A DNA stretch of 64,000 nt from Granulosicoccus sp045106195 (GTDB taxonomy: Bacteria; Pseudomonadota; Gammaproteobacteria; Granulosicoccales; Granulosicoccaceae). The stretch is taken from contig JBGCEH010000019.1 in NCBI GenBank assembly GCA_045106195.1, forward strand, positions 186,001 to 250,000, read 5' to 3'. How positions within the stretch are numbered: position 1 is the first letter of the stretch; each line of letters opens with the position of its first letter. The position numbers were made by a program, and so were the translations under genes. This document shows, piece by piece, positions 7,535 to 16,522 of this stretch. Under the pieces are notes generated by a model. That model did not search any database, was not told where the DNA came from, and saw only the letters and a list, made by a program, of their open reading frames with translations.

Positions 7535-9313
7535 TTAAAGCCAGACCCAGAGAATCAGTGGTACAGCAATGCTGATGATGACAATGTCCAGTGGGAGGCC
7601 AACTCGCCAGTAATCGCCAAAACGATAGCCACCTGGTCCCATCACCAGTGTGTTGGACTGATGGCCGATGGGCGTCAGGTAGGGAGACGCTGCACCGACT
7701 GCGACTGCCATGAGAAAAGGATCTGGCGGCAGTCCAAGTTTTGTAGACAGGCTCAGTGCAATAGGGGCCATAAGCACCGCAGTTGGGGTGTTGTGCACCA
7801 GATCGGATAGCACCATCGATACGGCAATCACAAGGGCTATCAGACTCCATAGTGGCAGGTCATCGGCGATAGTGACAATACCTTGCGCAATCAGTTCGGT
7901 AGCTCCAGTACTCTGCAATGCTTCACCAAGGGGAATTAGAAATCCTAGCAGAACGATGATAGGCCACTCGATGCTGCGATAAGCCACACGTAGCGATATC
8001 ATTTTCATCAGGACCAGAATGCCTACCACTGTTGCAAAGGCTATCTGGACTTCTACCCAGCCCATGGCGGCAACAAAAATACCCAATGCGAATGTGCCAG
8101 GGATAAGAAGCACGCCTCTTCGCGGATTAATCTCCAGACCTCGATTCTTGATTGCCAGACATCCCAGGCTTTGGCATAACTCTTCCAGCGCACGGGTCTC
8201 CCCTTGCAAAAGCAGTAGATCACCTGTCTTAAACTTTATGTGCTTGAGTCTTGTGCGGGCGGCGTGTCCATCACGTGCTACGGCAAGTAGGTTGACTCCG
8301 AAGCGTCTATGCATGCCGAGTCCTCGCATGGACAGTCCTTCTATCGCAGAATTGGGCATGACCACCGCTTCAACGACACGCACATCGGGTGACTTGAGCC
8401 ACTCTGGATCAATCTGCTCAGCGCCTGCCTCGAACAGGCCGGTATCTTCAAAAAGTGGTTGCAAGGTTTCGCTATGACCTTCAAGAATTAAAAGATCCCC
8501 GGCTAGCAAGGGTTCTATGGCTGGTGGCGCTAGGCGTCGCCTGTCGTTGCGGATGATCACCATGACAGTCAGTTCGTTGTCACACATGAGTCCAAGATCG
8601 CCTACGGTACTTCCTGCCAATTGAGAATCTGCGGGAATACGTACTTCAGTGATATACCGTGCGATGTGAAACCGTTCAACATTTTCCGGATCATGCGTTG
8701 AGCGGTGATCGGGAAGAAGTCGCCAGCCCAGAGTGACCAGATATACAATGCCGGCGATGGCAACGACGAGACCAACCGGTGTGAAATCAAACATGCTGAA
8801 GGCTTCGCCGACATTCTCTGCGCGGAAGGTGGCAATGATTATGTTGGGTGGAGTGCCTACCAGTGTTACAAGGCCGCCAAGCAGACTTGCATAGGAGAGT
8901 GGTATAAGGAGCTGTGAAGCGGGCCGTTTGGCTTTTTGCGCATCGCGAAGGGTGACTGGCAGCATGAGTGCCAGCGCGCCTATGTTGTTCATGAATGCGG
9001 ACAGAAAAGCGGTGACGCTGGCGTTTGCTGCAACCTGGGTGGTAAGTGAGCCGCGAGCGTAGGCCAGGTATTTAAGAAACAGCTCGACGACACCGCATGA
9101 TTGCAATGCCTGGCTAATAACAAGAACACACGCAACGGTAATGACAGCAGGGTGCGAGAAGCCCTCAAATGCATGTTCGACAGGGACTATTCCTGCGTAG
9201 ACTGCACTTATTAATGCAAGACCTGCAACCACATCGTAACGCCAATGATCCCAGATAAACAGGGCCATCGTTATTGCCAGAATACAGAAAATTAAGATCT
9301 GATCCAGGGACAC
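7535..9313 (-). CDS. SLC13 (DASS)-family permease with two TrkA-C domains
   Basis: A 592-residue inner-membrane transporter of the divalent anion/sodium symporter (ArsB/NhaD, CitT-like) superfamily. About five membrane segments are followed by two cytoplasmic RCK-C/TrkA-C domains (about residues 215-295 and 305-385), then a second membrane half carrying the family signature NTPTAVLMAPIALSLS and a C-terminal VMGPGGYRFGDYWRVGLPLD. This layout is usual for the 590-610-residue members linked to sulfate, dicarboxylate or other anion uptake. It starts with GTG at 9313. It stands alone on the minus strand with no co-transcribed enzyme to reveal its substrate. Confidence 0.88.
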   Translation of the reverse strand: MSLDQILIFCILAITMALFIWDHWRYDVVAGLALISAVYAGIVPVEHAFEGFSHPAVITVACVLVISQALQSCGVVELFLKYLAYARGSLTTQVAANASVTAFLSAFMNNIGALALMLPVTLRDAQKAKRPASQLLIPLSYASLLGGLVTLVGTPPNIIIATFRAENVGEAFSMFDFTPVGLVVAIAGIVYLVTLGWRLLPDHRSTHDPENVERFHIARYITEVRIPADSQLAGSTVGDLGLMCDNELTVMVIIRNDRRRLAPPAIEPLLAGDLLILEGHSETLQPLFEDTGLFEAGAEQIDPEWLKSPDVRVVEAVVMPNSAIEGLSMRGLGMHRRFGVNLLAVARDGHAARTRLKHIKFKTGDLLLLQGETRALEELCQSLGCLAIKNRGLEINPRRGVLLIPGTFALGIFVAAMGWVEVQIAFATVVGILVLMKMISLRVAYRSIEWPIIVLLGFLIPLGEALQSTGATELIAQGIVTIADDLPLWSLIALVIAVSMVLSDLVHNTPTAVLMAPIALSLSTKLGLPPDPFLMAVAVGAASPYLTPIGHQSNTLVMGPGGYRFGDYWRVGLPLDIVIISIAVPLILWVWL

Positions 9314-9851
9314 GCGTGATCAACTCCGAAGTGTTTCATCGTGTGATGAAGGGTACCTGATCGCGCAGCTGAGCGCTGTTGACCATTCGGATGAACACTA
9401 AATACAGACGGTGCGGATATTTGGCCAGAATGGCCGCAGCGTGGCGTTCTCGTTTTAAGGCTGGTCGTATATGTAGCAAGGTGCTTTCACAAGCTGTTGG
9501 TAGGGAGTATAGTCATGGTGGCTATGGCTCAGAGGCGTATTCTGTTGTGCAAAGCCAAGCTGCCGTCTAGGCGGGTCGAGGACATTTACGTCCTTGTAAT
9601 GGTATACATGGGGTAACCCATGAGCGGTAGCGACAGCAAACTCTACATTCGCTCAGGCGGGAATTCATAGTTCCATTCAGTAGTTTATCACCGGCACGGA
9701 AAAGACGAAAAACGATAGCGGAAATGTCAAAACATGAGGCGCGGTATCCACAGCGCAACTCATGAAGATTTGCTCCGGTGTGGCGACAACAGTGTGCGAC
9801 AACACTGTCACGATAGAGTTTGCTGGACTACTACCTCTCTACAGGACGCGA
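9314..9851. other. Intergenic region between divergent transporters
   Basis: Roughly 540 bases upstream of both the SLC13 permease and the DMT gene. Short open frames here have no recognisable features. A small palindrome (catggg gtaa cccatg, 9607-9622) is the only local structure I noticed; no clear promoter or RNA gene. Confidence 0.4.
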
Positions 9852-10763
9852 ATGAGTAACCAGGAAAATCATGCAGTAGGAATATTATGGATGCTGCTGA
9901 CCATGTGCCTGTTTGTATCGATGGATACCGTCGTGAAATTTCTGGTTCAGGATTTCTCGCCCTTCCAGATTGTCTGGGCGAGATTCTTTTTCCATATGGC
10001 TTGGCTGCTCGTGTTTTTACGTGAAAATTTTTTTTCATCATTCAATACAAGCTCGTTGAAGTTGCAGCTTTTACGTTCTGCGTGTCTGGTTCTCACCACT
10101 TCCCTGTTTTTCTCAGGATTGCGCACGACCGAACTCTCTACTGCAACGGCCATTATGTTTCTGTCACCTATATTTGTTACAGTGCTTGCCATTCCGGTAC
10201 TGGGCGAAAGTGTTGGAATAAGACGAATAACCGGTGTGCTGATAGGATTTGTCGGAGCATTGATCATTGTGCATCCTCAGTCCTCTGCATCTGGTATCAG
10301 CGATAACGCAGGTAGCGCCAATCTGTCTGACTGGTTGCCGGAGTTAGGTCACATTCTGCTTATTTGTGCAGCGGCCAGTAACGCCATGTATCAGATCATG
10401 ACGCGCAAACTGAGAATGGTGGATAGTCCAACCACGACGCTGCTCTACTCAGGTGTGGTAGGGGCACTGATCATGACTGCCAATGCGCCAACCGTTTGGG
10501 TCGCGCCGGATACGTATCAGTGGGGCTTGATGGCGCTTGTAGGATTCCTGGGGTGTACCAGCCACTTCTGCCTTATCAGGGCGTTTAAGAATGCGCCTGC
10601 CTCGTTGGTAGTGCCGTTCAGCTATAGCTCGTTACTATGGGCAATACTCTTTGGTTTTGCCGTGTTCGGCGCATTGCCGGATCGATGGACACTGGCAGGA
10701 GCATCGCTCATCATCGCCAGCGGACTTTATATTTTTTACCGGGAGAGTCAGCTGGCAAAGTAG
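9852..10763 (+). CDS. DMT superfamily (EamA) transporter
   Basis: A 303-residue inner-membrane protein with about ten hydrophobic helices in two EamA halves. Typical family features are the opening MLLTMCLFVSMDTVVKFLV, the WARFFFH segment in helix 2, GVLIGFVGALIIVHPQ at the end of the first half, and PFSYSSLLWAILFGFAVFGALPD in the second. Members export or import amino acids, nucleotides or other metabolites. I prefer the ATG at 9852 over the upstream ATG at 9762, since an AGGA lies just before it and the first helix follows at once. It converges on the HisC-like gene with only 7 bases between the stops. A second DMT gene lies at 33180. Confidence 0.88.
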   Translation: MSNQENHAVGILWMLLTMCLFVSMDTVVKFLVQDFSPFQIVWARFFFHMAWLLVFLRENFFSSFNTSSLKLQLLRSACLVLTTSLFFSGLRTTELSTATAIMFLSPIFVTVLAIPVLGESVGIRRITGVLIGFVGALIIVHPQSSASGISDNAGSANLSDWLPELGHILLICAAASNAMYQIMTRKLRMVDSPTTTLLYSGVVGALIMTANAPTVWVAPDTYQWGLMALVGFLGCTSHFCLIRAFKNAPASLVVPFSYSSLLWAILFGFAVFGALPDRWTLAGASLIIASGLYIFYRESQLAK

Positions 10764-10770
10764 TGGGCTG

Positions 10771-11871
10771 TCATCGTGCACGAATGAGTGGGATCAGCAT
10801 ATTTTCAAGATGCTGATGTTCCTCGTTTGTACCTACACCGATACGGATAAAACGATCCTGAGGGGTGACCATCGGCTTTCTCATAAACACGCCCCTGTCA
10901 GCCAGAGCTGCAATTATTGCGTTTGCCGTCTCTTGCTTACCCAAGTCTACGGCGACAAAATTAGTAGATGACGGTAGATAGTCAAGCGATAAAGACTCCG
11001 CCAGGTCATAGATTCGCTGCCGTCCCTGCCTGACAAGATTAACTACGTCGGGTATGAAAGCACTGTCTTGCAATGACGCTGCTGCGGCGATCTGTGCAAG
11101 CCGGTTGACACCGAAATGGTTTCTGATGCGATTGAACCCTGCGATGATGTCAGCGTGTGCAATGACATAACCGATGCGCATGCCTGCCATGCCGTATGCT
11201 TTTGAAAACGTTCTGAACCGGATAAGTCTTGGATCATCGATATCGATGGGAAGTACTGGCATGTCGTCCATGAATTCCACGTAAGCTTCGTCGAGCATCA
11301 ATAGGCAGTCCGCCGGCAGCTCCTTCAGCATAGTGTGAATAATGTCTGGAGACAGGCACGTACCCATGGGATTGTCGGGGTTTGCCAGATAGATCAATCT
11401 GGCATGATGCGTGTGTGCAGCATCTATCAGCGCTACGGGGTCCTCGCTATGATCTTTGTAGGGCACGCTACGAATCGAAGCACCGTAGCCATTTGCGTGG
11501 TAGTTCACCGTGGGGTAGGCGCCTTTCGAGGTCACCATGGATATACCGGGTTCTATGAACATTCGGACCGTCAGGCCGAGCAAAGAATCTATGCCGGCAT
11601 CTACGCACAGATTCTCCATGGACACGTTATGTTTCGCGCAAAGCAAGGTGCGTAGATCATGATTTTCAGGATCCGCATACCAGCTGCAATCCGAACTCCC
11701 TGCAGCCTGCTGGATTGCCTCACGTGCATAAGGGCTGATACCGAAAGCACTTTCGTTGGCACCAATCCTTGCTCTAAAAGGTTTTCGGTACTTTCTCTCG
11801 AGGGTTTCAGGTCCGATGAAAGGTATGGTGTCTGGTAAAGACCTGACGATTGAACTAAACGGTATAGACAT
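10771..11871 (-). CDS. HisC-like PLP-dependent aminotransferase (class I/II)
   Basis: A 366-residue fold-type I aminotransferase resembling histidinol-phosphate aminotransferase. Key parts are IGANESAFG at the substrate entrance, YLANPDNPMGTCL (about 161-173), LMLDEAYVEF with the PLP-ring Asp, RTFSKAYGMAGMRIGY with the Schiff-base Lys near 224, and the C-terminal FIRIGVGTNEEHQ with the carboxylate-binding Arg. It is not in a histidine operon: the gene upstream encodes an MBL-fold hydrolase, 25 bases away and probably co-transcribed. It is more likely a catabolic or side-pathway enzyme than HisC itself, so I give no symbol. Confidence 0.8.
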   Translation of the reverse strand: MSIPFSSIVRSLPDTIPFIGPETLERKYRKPFRARIGANESAFGISPYAREAIQQAAGSSDCSWYADPENHDLRTLLCAKHNVSMENLCVDAGIDSLLGLTVRMFIEPGISMVTSKGAYPTVNYHANGYGASIRSVPYKDHSEDPVALIDAAHTHHARLIYLANPDNPMGTCLSPDIIHTMLKELPADCLLMLDEAYVEFMDDMPVLPIDIDDPRLIRFRTFSKAYGMAGMRIGYVIAHADIIAGFNRIRNHFGVNRLAQIAAAASLQDSAFIPDVVNLVRQGRQRIYDLAESLSLDYLPSSTNFVAVDLGKQETANAIIAALADRGVFMRKPMVTPQDRFIRIGVGTNEEHQHLENMLIPLIRAR

Positions 11872-11896
11872 GGAATGGATGTTTTATTACTAAAAA

Positions 11897-12712
11897 CTAG
11901 AGGTGGACGCGGAGTCCGTCAAAACCGGGTTCTACACCCGGTGGGAGCTTTTGTTTAATGGTTTGATAGTCCAGGTCGCCATGCATGTTGGTCAGAATGG
12001 CGCGTTCCGGATTGACTTTTTCGATAAACGCAAGGCTCTCCTCAAGATTCAGGTGTGACGGGTGTGGATTGTAACGAAGGGCATCGACGATGAGCACCTG
12101 CACATCAGACAGCATTCTGACTGAATCGGGATGGCTTATCTGTTTCATGTCGGGCAAGTAGACAGCGTTATTGATACGGACACCAAGAGCGTTGATGTCT
12201 CCATGCTCCGCAATCAGAGTATTGATTGTTACTGTGCCACCGGGTCCGTCAATACTGAAGGGCTCGTGCGGTATCAGTTTCTTTTCGGTACAGAACGCTG
12301 GATAGCTGGAGTCAGGTGCCTGATGGAAACAGTATCCGAACGGTGCCATTACGATAGCCCTGGTGGGTTTGTCCATCCACACATCGATAGGTCTGCGAAG
12401 ATTGATCGCCATCTGTCGCAGATCATCCAGCCCGAAGATATGATCGGCATGTGAATGAGTGAGTATGACACCCTCGATGGATTTAACCTCAGCTGTTAGC
12501 AGTTGCTCACGTAGATCTGCTCCTGTGTCGACAATTATCGTTGTCTTACGTGATGTGTCGCCGGCGTCAACCGTTTGTTTCTCAATCAACAGGGAGCAAC
12601 GTCTACGTCTGTTGCGAACCTCGTTCGGATCGCAGTTTCCCCAGACGTTTCCCACACGTGGCACACCCCCGGACGACCCGGTTCCCATCAACGTGAGTGT
12701 TAAAGATTCCAT
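11897..12712 (-). CDS. MBL-fold metallo-hydrolase, PhnP-like
   Basis: A 271-residue metallo-beta-lactamase-fold hydrolase. The metal motif THSHADH (His 86, His 88, Asp 90, His 91) is followed by a further HGDI and DALRYNPHPSH and NMHGDLDY near the C-terminus, the pattern of the PhnP/ElaC-like group of phosphodiesterases. The N-terminal GTGSSGGVPRVG and the cysteine in WGNCDP match PhnP-type proteins, which cleave cyclic phosphodiesters in phosphonate catabolism, but many members outside phn clusters have unknown substrates. No phosphonate genes are nearby. It sits between the XRE-cupin regulator and the HisC-like gene on the same strand. Confidence 0.83.
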   Translation of the reverse strand: MESLTLTLMGTGSSGGVPRVGNVWGNCDPNEVRNRRRRCSLLIEKQTVDAGDTSRKTTIIVDTGADLREQLLTAEVKSIEGVILTHSHADHIFGLDDLRQMAINLRRPIDVWMDKPTRAIVMAPFGYCFHQAPDSSYPAFCTEKKLIPHEPFSIDGPGGTVTINTLIAEHGDINALGVRINNAVYLPDMKQISHPDSVRMLSDVQVLIVDALRYNPHPSHLNLEESLAFIEKVNPERAILTNMHGDLDYQTIKQKLPPGVEPGFDGLRVHL

Positions 12713-12913
12713 GAAGAGTCCCGATTAGGCCGCACAAAGCCTGTGTTTCCATGACAGGACACAAGACGTCCCCATTAGGCATTCTACTATCTCCTTGCCT
12801 TTTTAGGAGACTTATGGTTTTGTCAAAAAGCGAAGAACATCGGCTGTCCGGGATGCGATAAAGGCTTGTGGGGCATGGCGATGATCTGACATGTTCACGA
12901 GCTGCCCATGAGC

Positions 12914-13495
12914 TTATCGTCGCGCTTCTGCCTGTACCGACAGAAACACAAACTCAGGCGTTAGTACCCTGGTGACCCTATGCGTTAATTCAGTGTCGAT
13001 ACTCAAGCTGTCCCCTTCCTCCAGAATAAGGTCCTGACGGCCATAACAGAAATGCGCTGAACCCTTGATGACATGAATCATCAGAACGCCATGCCCGACA
13101 TAACTTGGCGGTTCGGAATCCTGAGGGGTAATAGTGACCATATGTGCCTCAAAGTGCAGATCTCGCCGGCGATGGGCTGCCAGATTGATGTAGTGATGCT
13201 CGTGATCCCCCATCATGCGTGTGGAGACGATACCACTGCCTTTCTTGACATGGGTGAAGTCAGTCCGATCGGACACCATATCTCGAAAAAGGCTGGTAAG
13301 CGGCACATCCAGCGCACGACTCAGGGAGCTCATGGTGGATATGGATGGCGACACTTGCCCGCTTTCGATGCGGCTAATCATCGCCGCCGAAATACCCGAG
13401 ATCTCTGCCAGTTGTCTTGCAGACAGAGAGCGGTTTTCTCGTAGATCTCGCAGCGCATATCCAATCAGGTGATCAGTGCTTTCGTGTTCAGTCAA
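12914..13495 (-). CDS. XRE-type HTH regulator with C-terminal cupin domain
   Basis: A 193-residue transcription factor. Residues 14-70 form an XRE/Cro-like helix-turn-helix (LRENRSLSARQLAEISGISA, then RIESGQVSPSISTMSSL), and residues 115-190 form a cupin beta-barrel (VIKGSAHFCYGRQD, EEGDSLSIDTELTHRV) that normally senses a small metabolite. Such regulators often control amino-acid or polyamine uptake and catabolism. It is divergent from the amino-acid ABC operon beginning at 13810, its most likely target; it could also control the two minus-strand genes downstream. An imperfect 18-bp palindrome at 13622-13639 lies in the shared upstream region. Confidence 0.87.
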   Translation of the reverse strand: MTEHESTDHLIGYALRDLRENRSLSARQLAEISGISAAMISRIESGQVSPSISTMSSLSRALDVPLTSLFRDMVSDRTDFTHVKKGSGIVSTRMMGDHEHHYINLAAHRRRDLHFEAHMVTITPQDSEPPSYVGHGVLMIHVIKGSAHFCYGRQDLILEEGDSLSIDTELTHRVTRVLTPEFVFLSVQAEARR

Positions 13496-13809
13496 TGTGT
13501 TTTGTCCCGCTCTTCGTTCAGTCTGATGACTTACGTTGCCTTCTATACACGCCAGTACTGTATCGACAAGACTGGCATAAACTGCTACGTACCGGGGGCC
13601 GCGAAAGCCCAGTCTGGCCGCGAATCGTCATGGTGATTCACTTGCAGTTTAAGCATTATATTAACTGAGATTAAATGTGCGGAGAAAAGTTGGAGAATCT
13701 TGCAGGGGGGGGGGTAGATCGACTTGCTGCCCGCAGTAGGTGCTGTTCGACGAGCGCAAGTTTTTGCAAAGTGCCATTTTGATTTGGTTCGGCATGTTAT
13801 TGTTACTCT
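13496..13809. promoter_or_regulatory. Divergent control region with a palindrome and a G10 tract
   Basis: 314 bases separate the XRE-cupin regulator from the amino-acid transporter operon. Visible here are an imperfect 18-bp palindrome at 13622-13639 (gaatcgtca/tggtgattc, 7 of 9 pairs), an AT-rich stretch at about 13647-13677 suited to a promoter, and an uninterrupted run of ten G at 13705-13714. Promoter positions cannot be assigned with certainty. Confidence 0.45.
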
Positions 13810-14559
13810 ATGGCGAACGCTGAAGCATCTGTTATAGAAGCAACCGGTCTGGATAAATACTATGGAAAGTTCCAGGCGCTCAAGAATATCAACCTCACCG
13901 TCGGGCAAGGCGAGCGTGTGGTCGTCTGTGGGCCTTCAGGGTCAGGCAAGTCCACCCTCATTCGCTGTTTCAATGCGCTGGAGACCCACGACGCTGGGCG
14001 ATTGATAGTTGATGGAATAGAGGTCTTCGAAGGATCAAAGCAGATTCGTAAATTGCGACAGGAGGTCGGAATGGTTTTTCAGCAATTTAACCTGTTTCCA
14101 CACCTTACGGTTCTTGAGAATCTCACTATCGGTCCGATACGAGTCCGCAAAATGAGTAAGGTTGAGGCGGAACGAAACGCGCGTAAATACCTGGAGCGGG
14201 TCTACATTCCGGAGCAGGCGGATAAATATCCGAGTCAGCTATCAGGTGGTCAGCAACAGAGGGTGGCCATTGCCAGATCGCTTTGTATGGAAACCCGAGT
14301 CATGCTGTTCGACGAACCAACATCGGCGCTCGATCCGGAGATGATCAATGAGGTGCTTGATGTCATGGTGAATCTGGCTGATACCGGAATGACAATGGTG
14401 TGCGTGACTCATGAAATGGGTTTTGCACGCAAGGTTGCCGACACCATGGTGTTCATGGATCAGGGGGAAATCGTGGAGTCTGCACCGCCAGAGAAATTCT
14501 TTACGCAGCCAGAAACAGAACGATGCAGGATGTTTCTGAAGCAGATTCTGGTCCACTGA
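13810..14559 (+). CDS. Polar amino-acid ABC transporter ATP-binding protein
   Basis: A 249-residue ATPase of the GlnQ/HisP/AapP type that energises uptake of polar amino acids at the inner membrane. Walker A GPSGSGKST (41-49), Q-loop VFQQFNLFPHLTV, signature LSGGQQQR, Walker B VMLFDEPTSALD and the switch His in VCVTHEMGFA are all intact. It is the first gene of an operon with two permeases and a binding protein. Its 3' end overlaps the next gene's likely start by 37 bases. The XRE-cupin regulator is transcribed in the opposite direction upstream. Confidence 0.93.
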   Translation: MANAEASVIEATGLDKYYGKFQALKNINLTVGQGERVVVCGPSGSGKSTLIRCFNALETHDAGRLIVDGIEVFEGSKQIRKLRQEVGMVFQQFNLFPHLTVLENLTIGPIRVRKMSKVEAERNARKYLERVYIPEQADKYPSQLSGGQQQRVAIARSLCMETRVMLFDEPTSALDPEMINEVLDVMVNLADTGMTMVCVTHEMGFARKVADTMVFMDQGEIVESAPPEKFFTQPETERCRMFLKQILVH

Positions 14560-15392
14560 AAGTGAGCGAGGCGATAGGCCAGTACGTGGTGCCCAGACCG
14601 CCGGTTTTGTCACGATTGATGCAATCTGCACCAGTGTCCGTTTGCCTGTATCTGGCAGTAATCGGTTTTATTGTGTTCTCAGCGTATACCGGTGCGCAAG
14701 CAATGGGCTACAACTGGCAATGGTACAGAGTGCCTCAGTATTTCTATACCCTGACTGACGAAGGATTTGAATGGGGCGAAATCAGTATAGGACTGGTCAA
14801 GACAGTCGAATTGTCGTTGCTGGCTTTTGCAATCGCTGTCGTGTTGGGATTGATTATCGCCTTGTTGCGTCTTTCAAACCTGATCGTCGGGCGTGGAATG
14901 GCTGTAGTTTTTCTTGAGCTTGTACGCAACATGCCACTGCTGGTGCTTATTTATCTGTTCTATTATGTGCTCGGGCCAATCTTTGATCTGGACCGGTATT
15001 GGGCCAGCATATTGTGTCTTGCGGTATATCACGGCGCGATGGTGTCCGAAATATTCAGGGCTGGAATTAATGCAGTGGCGATAGGACAATGGGAAGGTGC
15101 ACGTTCTATCGGAATGTCAAAAACGCAAATCTATCGGTACATCATCTTGCCGCAGTCCGTGCGTTTCATGTTGCCGCCTCTGACGGGTGAGGCGGTAAAC
15201 ATGATCAAGAGTTCAGCTATTGTCAGTGTCATTGCTGTAGCTGAATTAACAACAATAGGCCGAAACATCATTTCTGATACATATATGAGTTTTGAGATCT
15301 GGTTTACTATCGCAGCGGTATATTTGATCGTGACGCTTATTTTATCAGTGGGTGTCTCATTGGTAGAACGCCGATATGCGGTGGAATCCTGA
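14523..15392 (+). CDS. Polar amino-acid ABC transporter permease (first)
   Basis: A 289-residue inner-membrane permease of the HisM/GlnP type. After a 35-residue cytoplasmic lead and a first helix comes the BPD_transp_1 core with GLVKTVELSLLAFAIAVVLG, the LELVRNMPLLVLIYLFYY segment and the EAA loop EGARSIGMSKTQIYRYIILP that contacts the ATPase. The ATG at 14523 lies inside the ATPase gene; a GTG at 14562 just after its stop is an alternative start. The two permeases of this operon are separated by the binding-protein gene and presumably form a heterodimer. Confidence 0.9.
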   Translation: MQDVSEADSGPLKVSEAIGQYVVPRPPVLSRLMQSAPVSVCLYLAVIGFIVFSAYTGAQAMGYNWQWYRVPQYFYTLTDEGFEWGEISIGLVKTVELSLLAFAIAVVLGLIIALLRLSNLIVGRGMAVVFLELVRNMPLLVLIYLFYYVLGPIFDLDRYWASILCLAVYHGAMVSEIFRAGINAVAIGQWEGARSIGMSKTQIYRYIILPQSVRFMLPPLTGEAVNMIKSSAIVSVIAVAELTTIGRNIISDTYMSFEIWFTIAAVYLIVTLILSVGVSLVERRYAVES

Positions 15393-15514
15393 TGCCGTAT
15401 ATGAACCCGATGCCACTCGTCATGTTTTTTATTGTCATCAATGACATCAAGACGAATAACGTTAGATACGATTTTAAACAAAACTTTAAATACAACCCCG
15501 AAAGGACAAGCAAA

Positions 15515-16348
15515 ATGAATAAAACGAGACGCATAGGTAGTTTTGCGTTGCTGATGACGATGATGGCAGCGCTGGTGACACCGGCATTGGCACAACAAGC
15601 CAGCCAGAATTTGTCGTCAGATAGTGCCATTGAAGATATAAAAAAGCGAGGTGCCATCAAGATTGGTTTATCTATTTTCAAACCATGGTCAATGCGTGAC
15701 AAGAACGGTGAGCTTATTGGTTTTGAACTTGATGTAGGTAAGAAGCTTGCAGCGGATATGGGCGTTGAAGCAGAATTTATTCCTACGGCGTGGGACGGCA
15801 TTATTCCGGCTTTGGTGGCAGGTAAGTTTGATGTCATCATCAGCGGCATGACAACCACACCGCAGCGTAATCTGACCATTAACTTCACAGATCCGTATGC
15901 GTATTCCGGTCTGACCATACTTGCCAATACCAAAATGACAGAGGGTATGGCGATTGAAGACTACAATAGTTCAGATGTGACTTTTGCCGCCCGGCGTGGC
16001 GCAACACCTGCGGCACTGATTGCTGAAATGTTTCCAGAGGCTGAGCTTTTGTTGTTTGACGAAGATGGCGCATCCACTCAGGAAGTGCTTAACGGCAAGG
16101 CACACGCTACTATGGCCTCAGAGCCTACTCCTTCATCGGAGGCGCGGCGTTATCCGGAAGTGTTGAATGTCCCTTTTGATACGGCCTTTTCTGCCACCGG
16201 TGAGTCGTTCGGGCTGAGAAAGGGTGATCCGGATTCATTGAATTATTTCAATAACTGGATCAATATCAACACGCGCAACGGTTGGTTGAAGTCGCGTAAC
16301 GACTATTGGTTCCGTGGCGTTGAGTGGGAAAGCCAGGTGCCTGAGTAA
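15515..16348 (+). CDS. Polar amino-acid ABC transporter substrate-binding protein
   Basis: A 277-residue periplasmic protein of the family-3 solute-binding proteins (lysine/arginine/ornithine, glutamine and related ligands). A clean signal peptide (KTRR, hydrophobic core, TPALAQQ cleavage region) is followed by IKKRGAIKIGL, FELDVGKKLAADMGV and a central ISGMTTTPQRNLTINFTDPY, which carries the conserved amino-acid-binding Arg. I start at the ATG at 15515, since AAAGGA lies 11 bases upstream and the signal peptide begins there; the longer frame from 15392 adds 41 residues with no such logic. A 174-base gap follows before the second permease. Confidence 0.92.
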   Translation: MNKTRRIGSFALLMTMMAALVTPALAQQASQNLSSDSAIEDIKKRGAIKIGLSIFKPWSMRDKNGELIGFELDVGKKLAADMGVEAEFIPTAWDGIIPALVAGKFDVIISGMTTTPQRNLTINFTDPYAYSGLTILANTKMTEGMAIEDYNSSDVTFAARRGATPAALIAEMFPEAELLLFDEDGASTQEVLNGKAHATMASEPTPSSEARRYPEVLNVPFDTAFSATGESFGLRKGDPDSLNYFNNWININTRNGWLKSRNDYWFRGVEWESQVPE

Positions 16349-16522
16349 AGACTATCAGTTGAGTTGAAACGCCAGTTCCAATCCGGTGAGCTTCCGCAAG
16401 TATTCCAGGCATGTCCTGTTGGCCGGTCATGTTGCGGGCGCTCACTCGAATTTGTTGCATCACTCCAGCTGCTTGAGCGATGCAATTCCCTCAACGATTG
16501 ATAGTTTGTAAAGGCATTCCGC

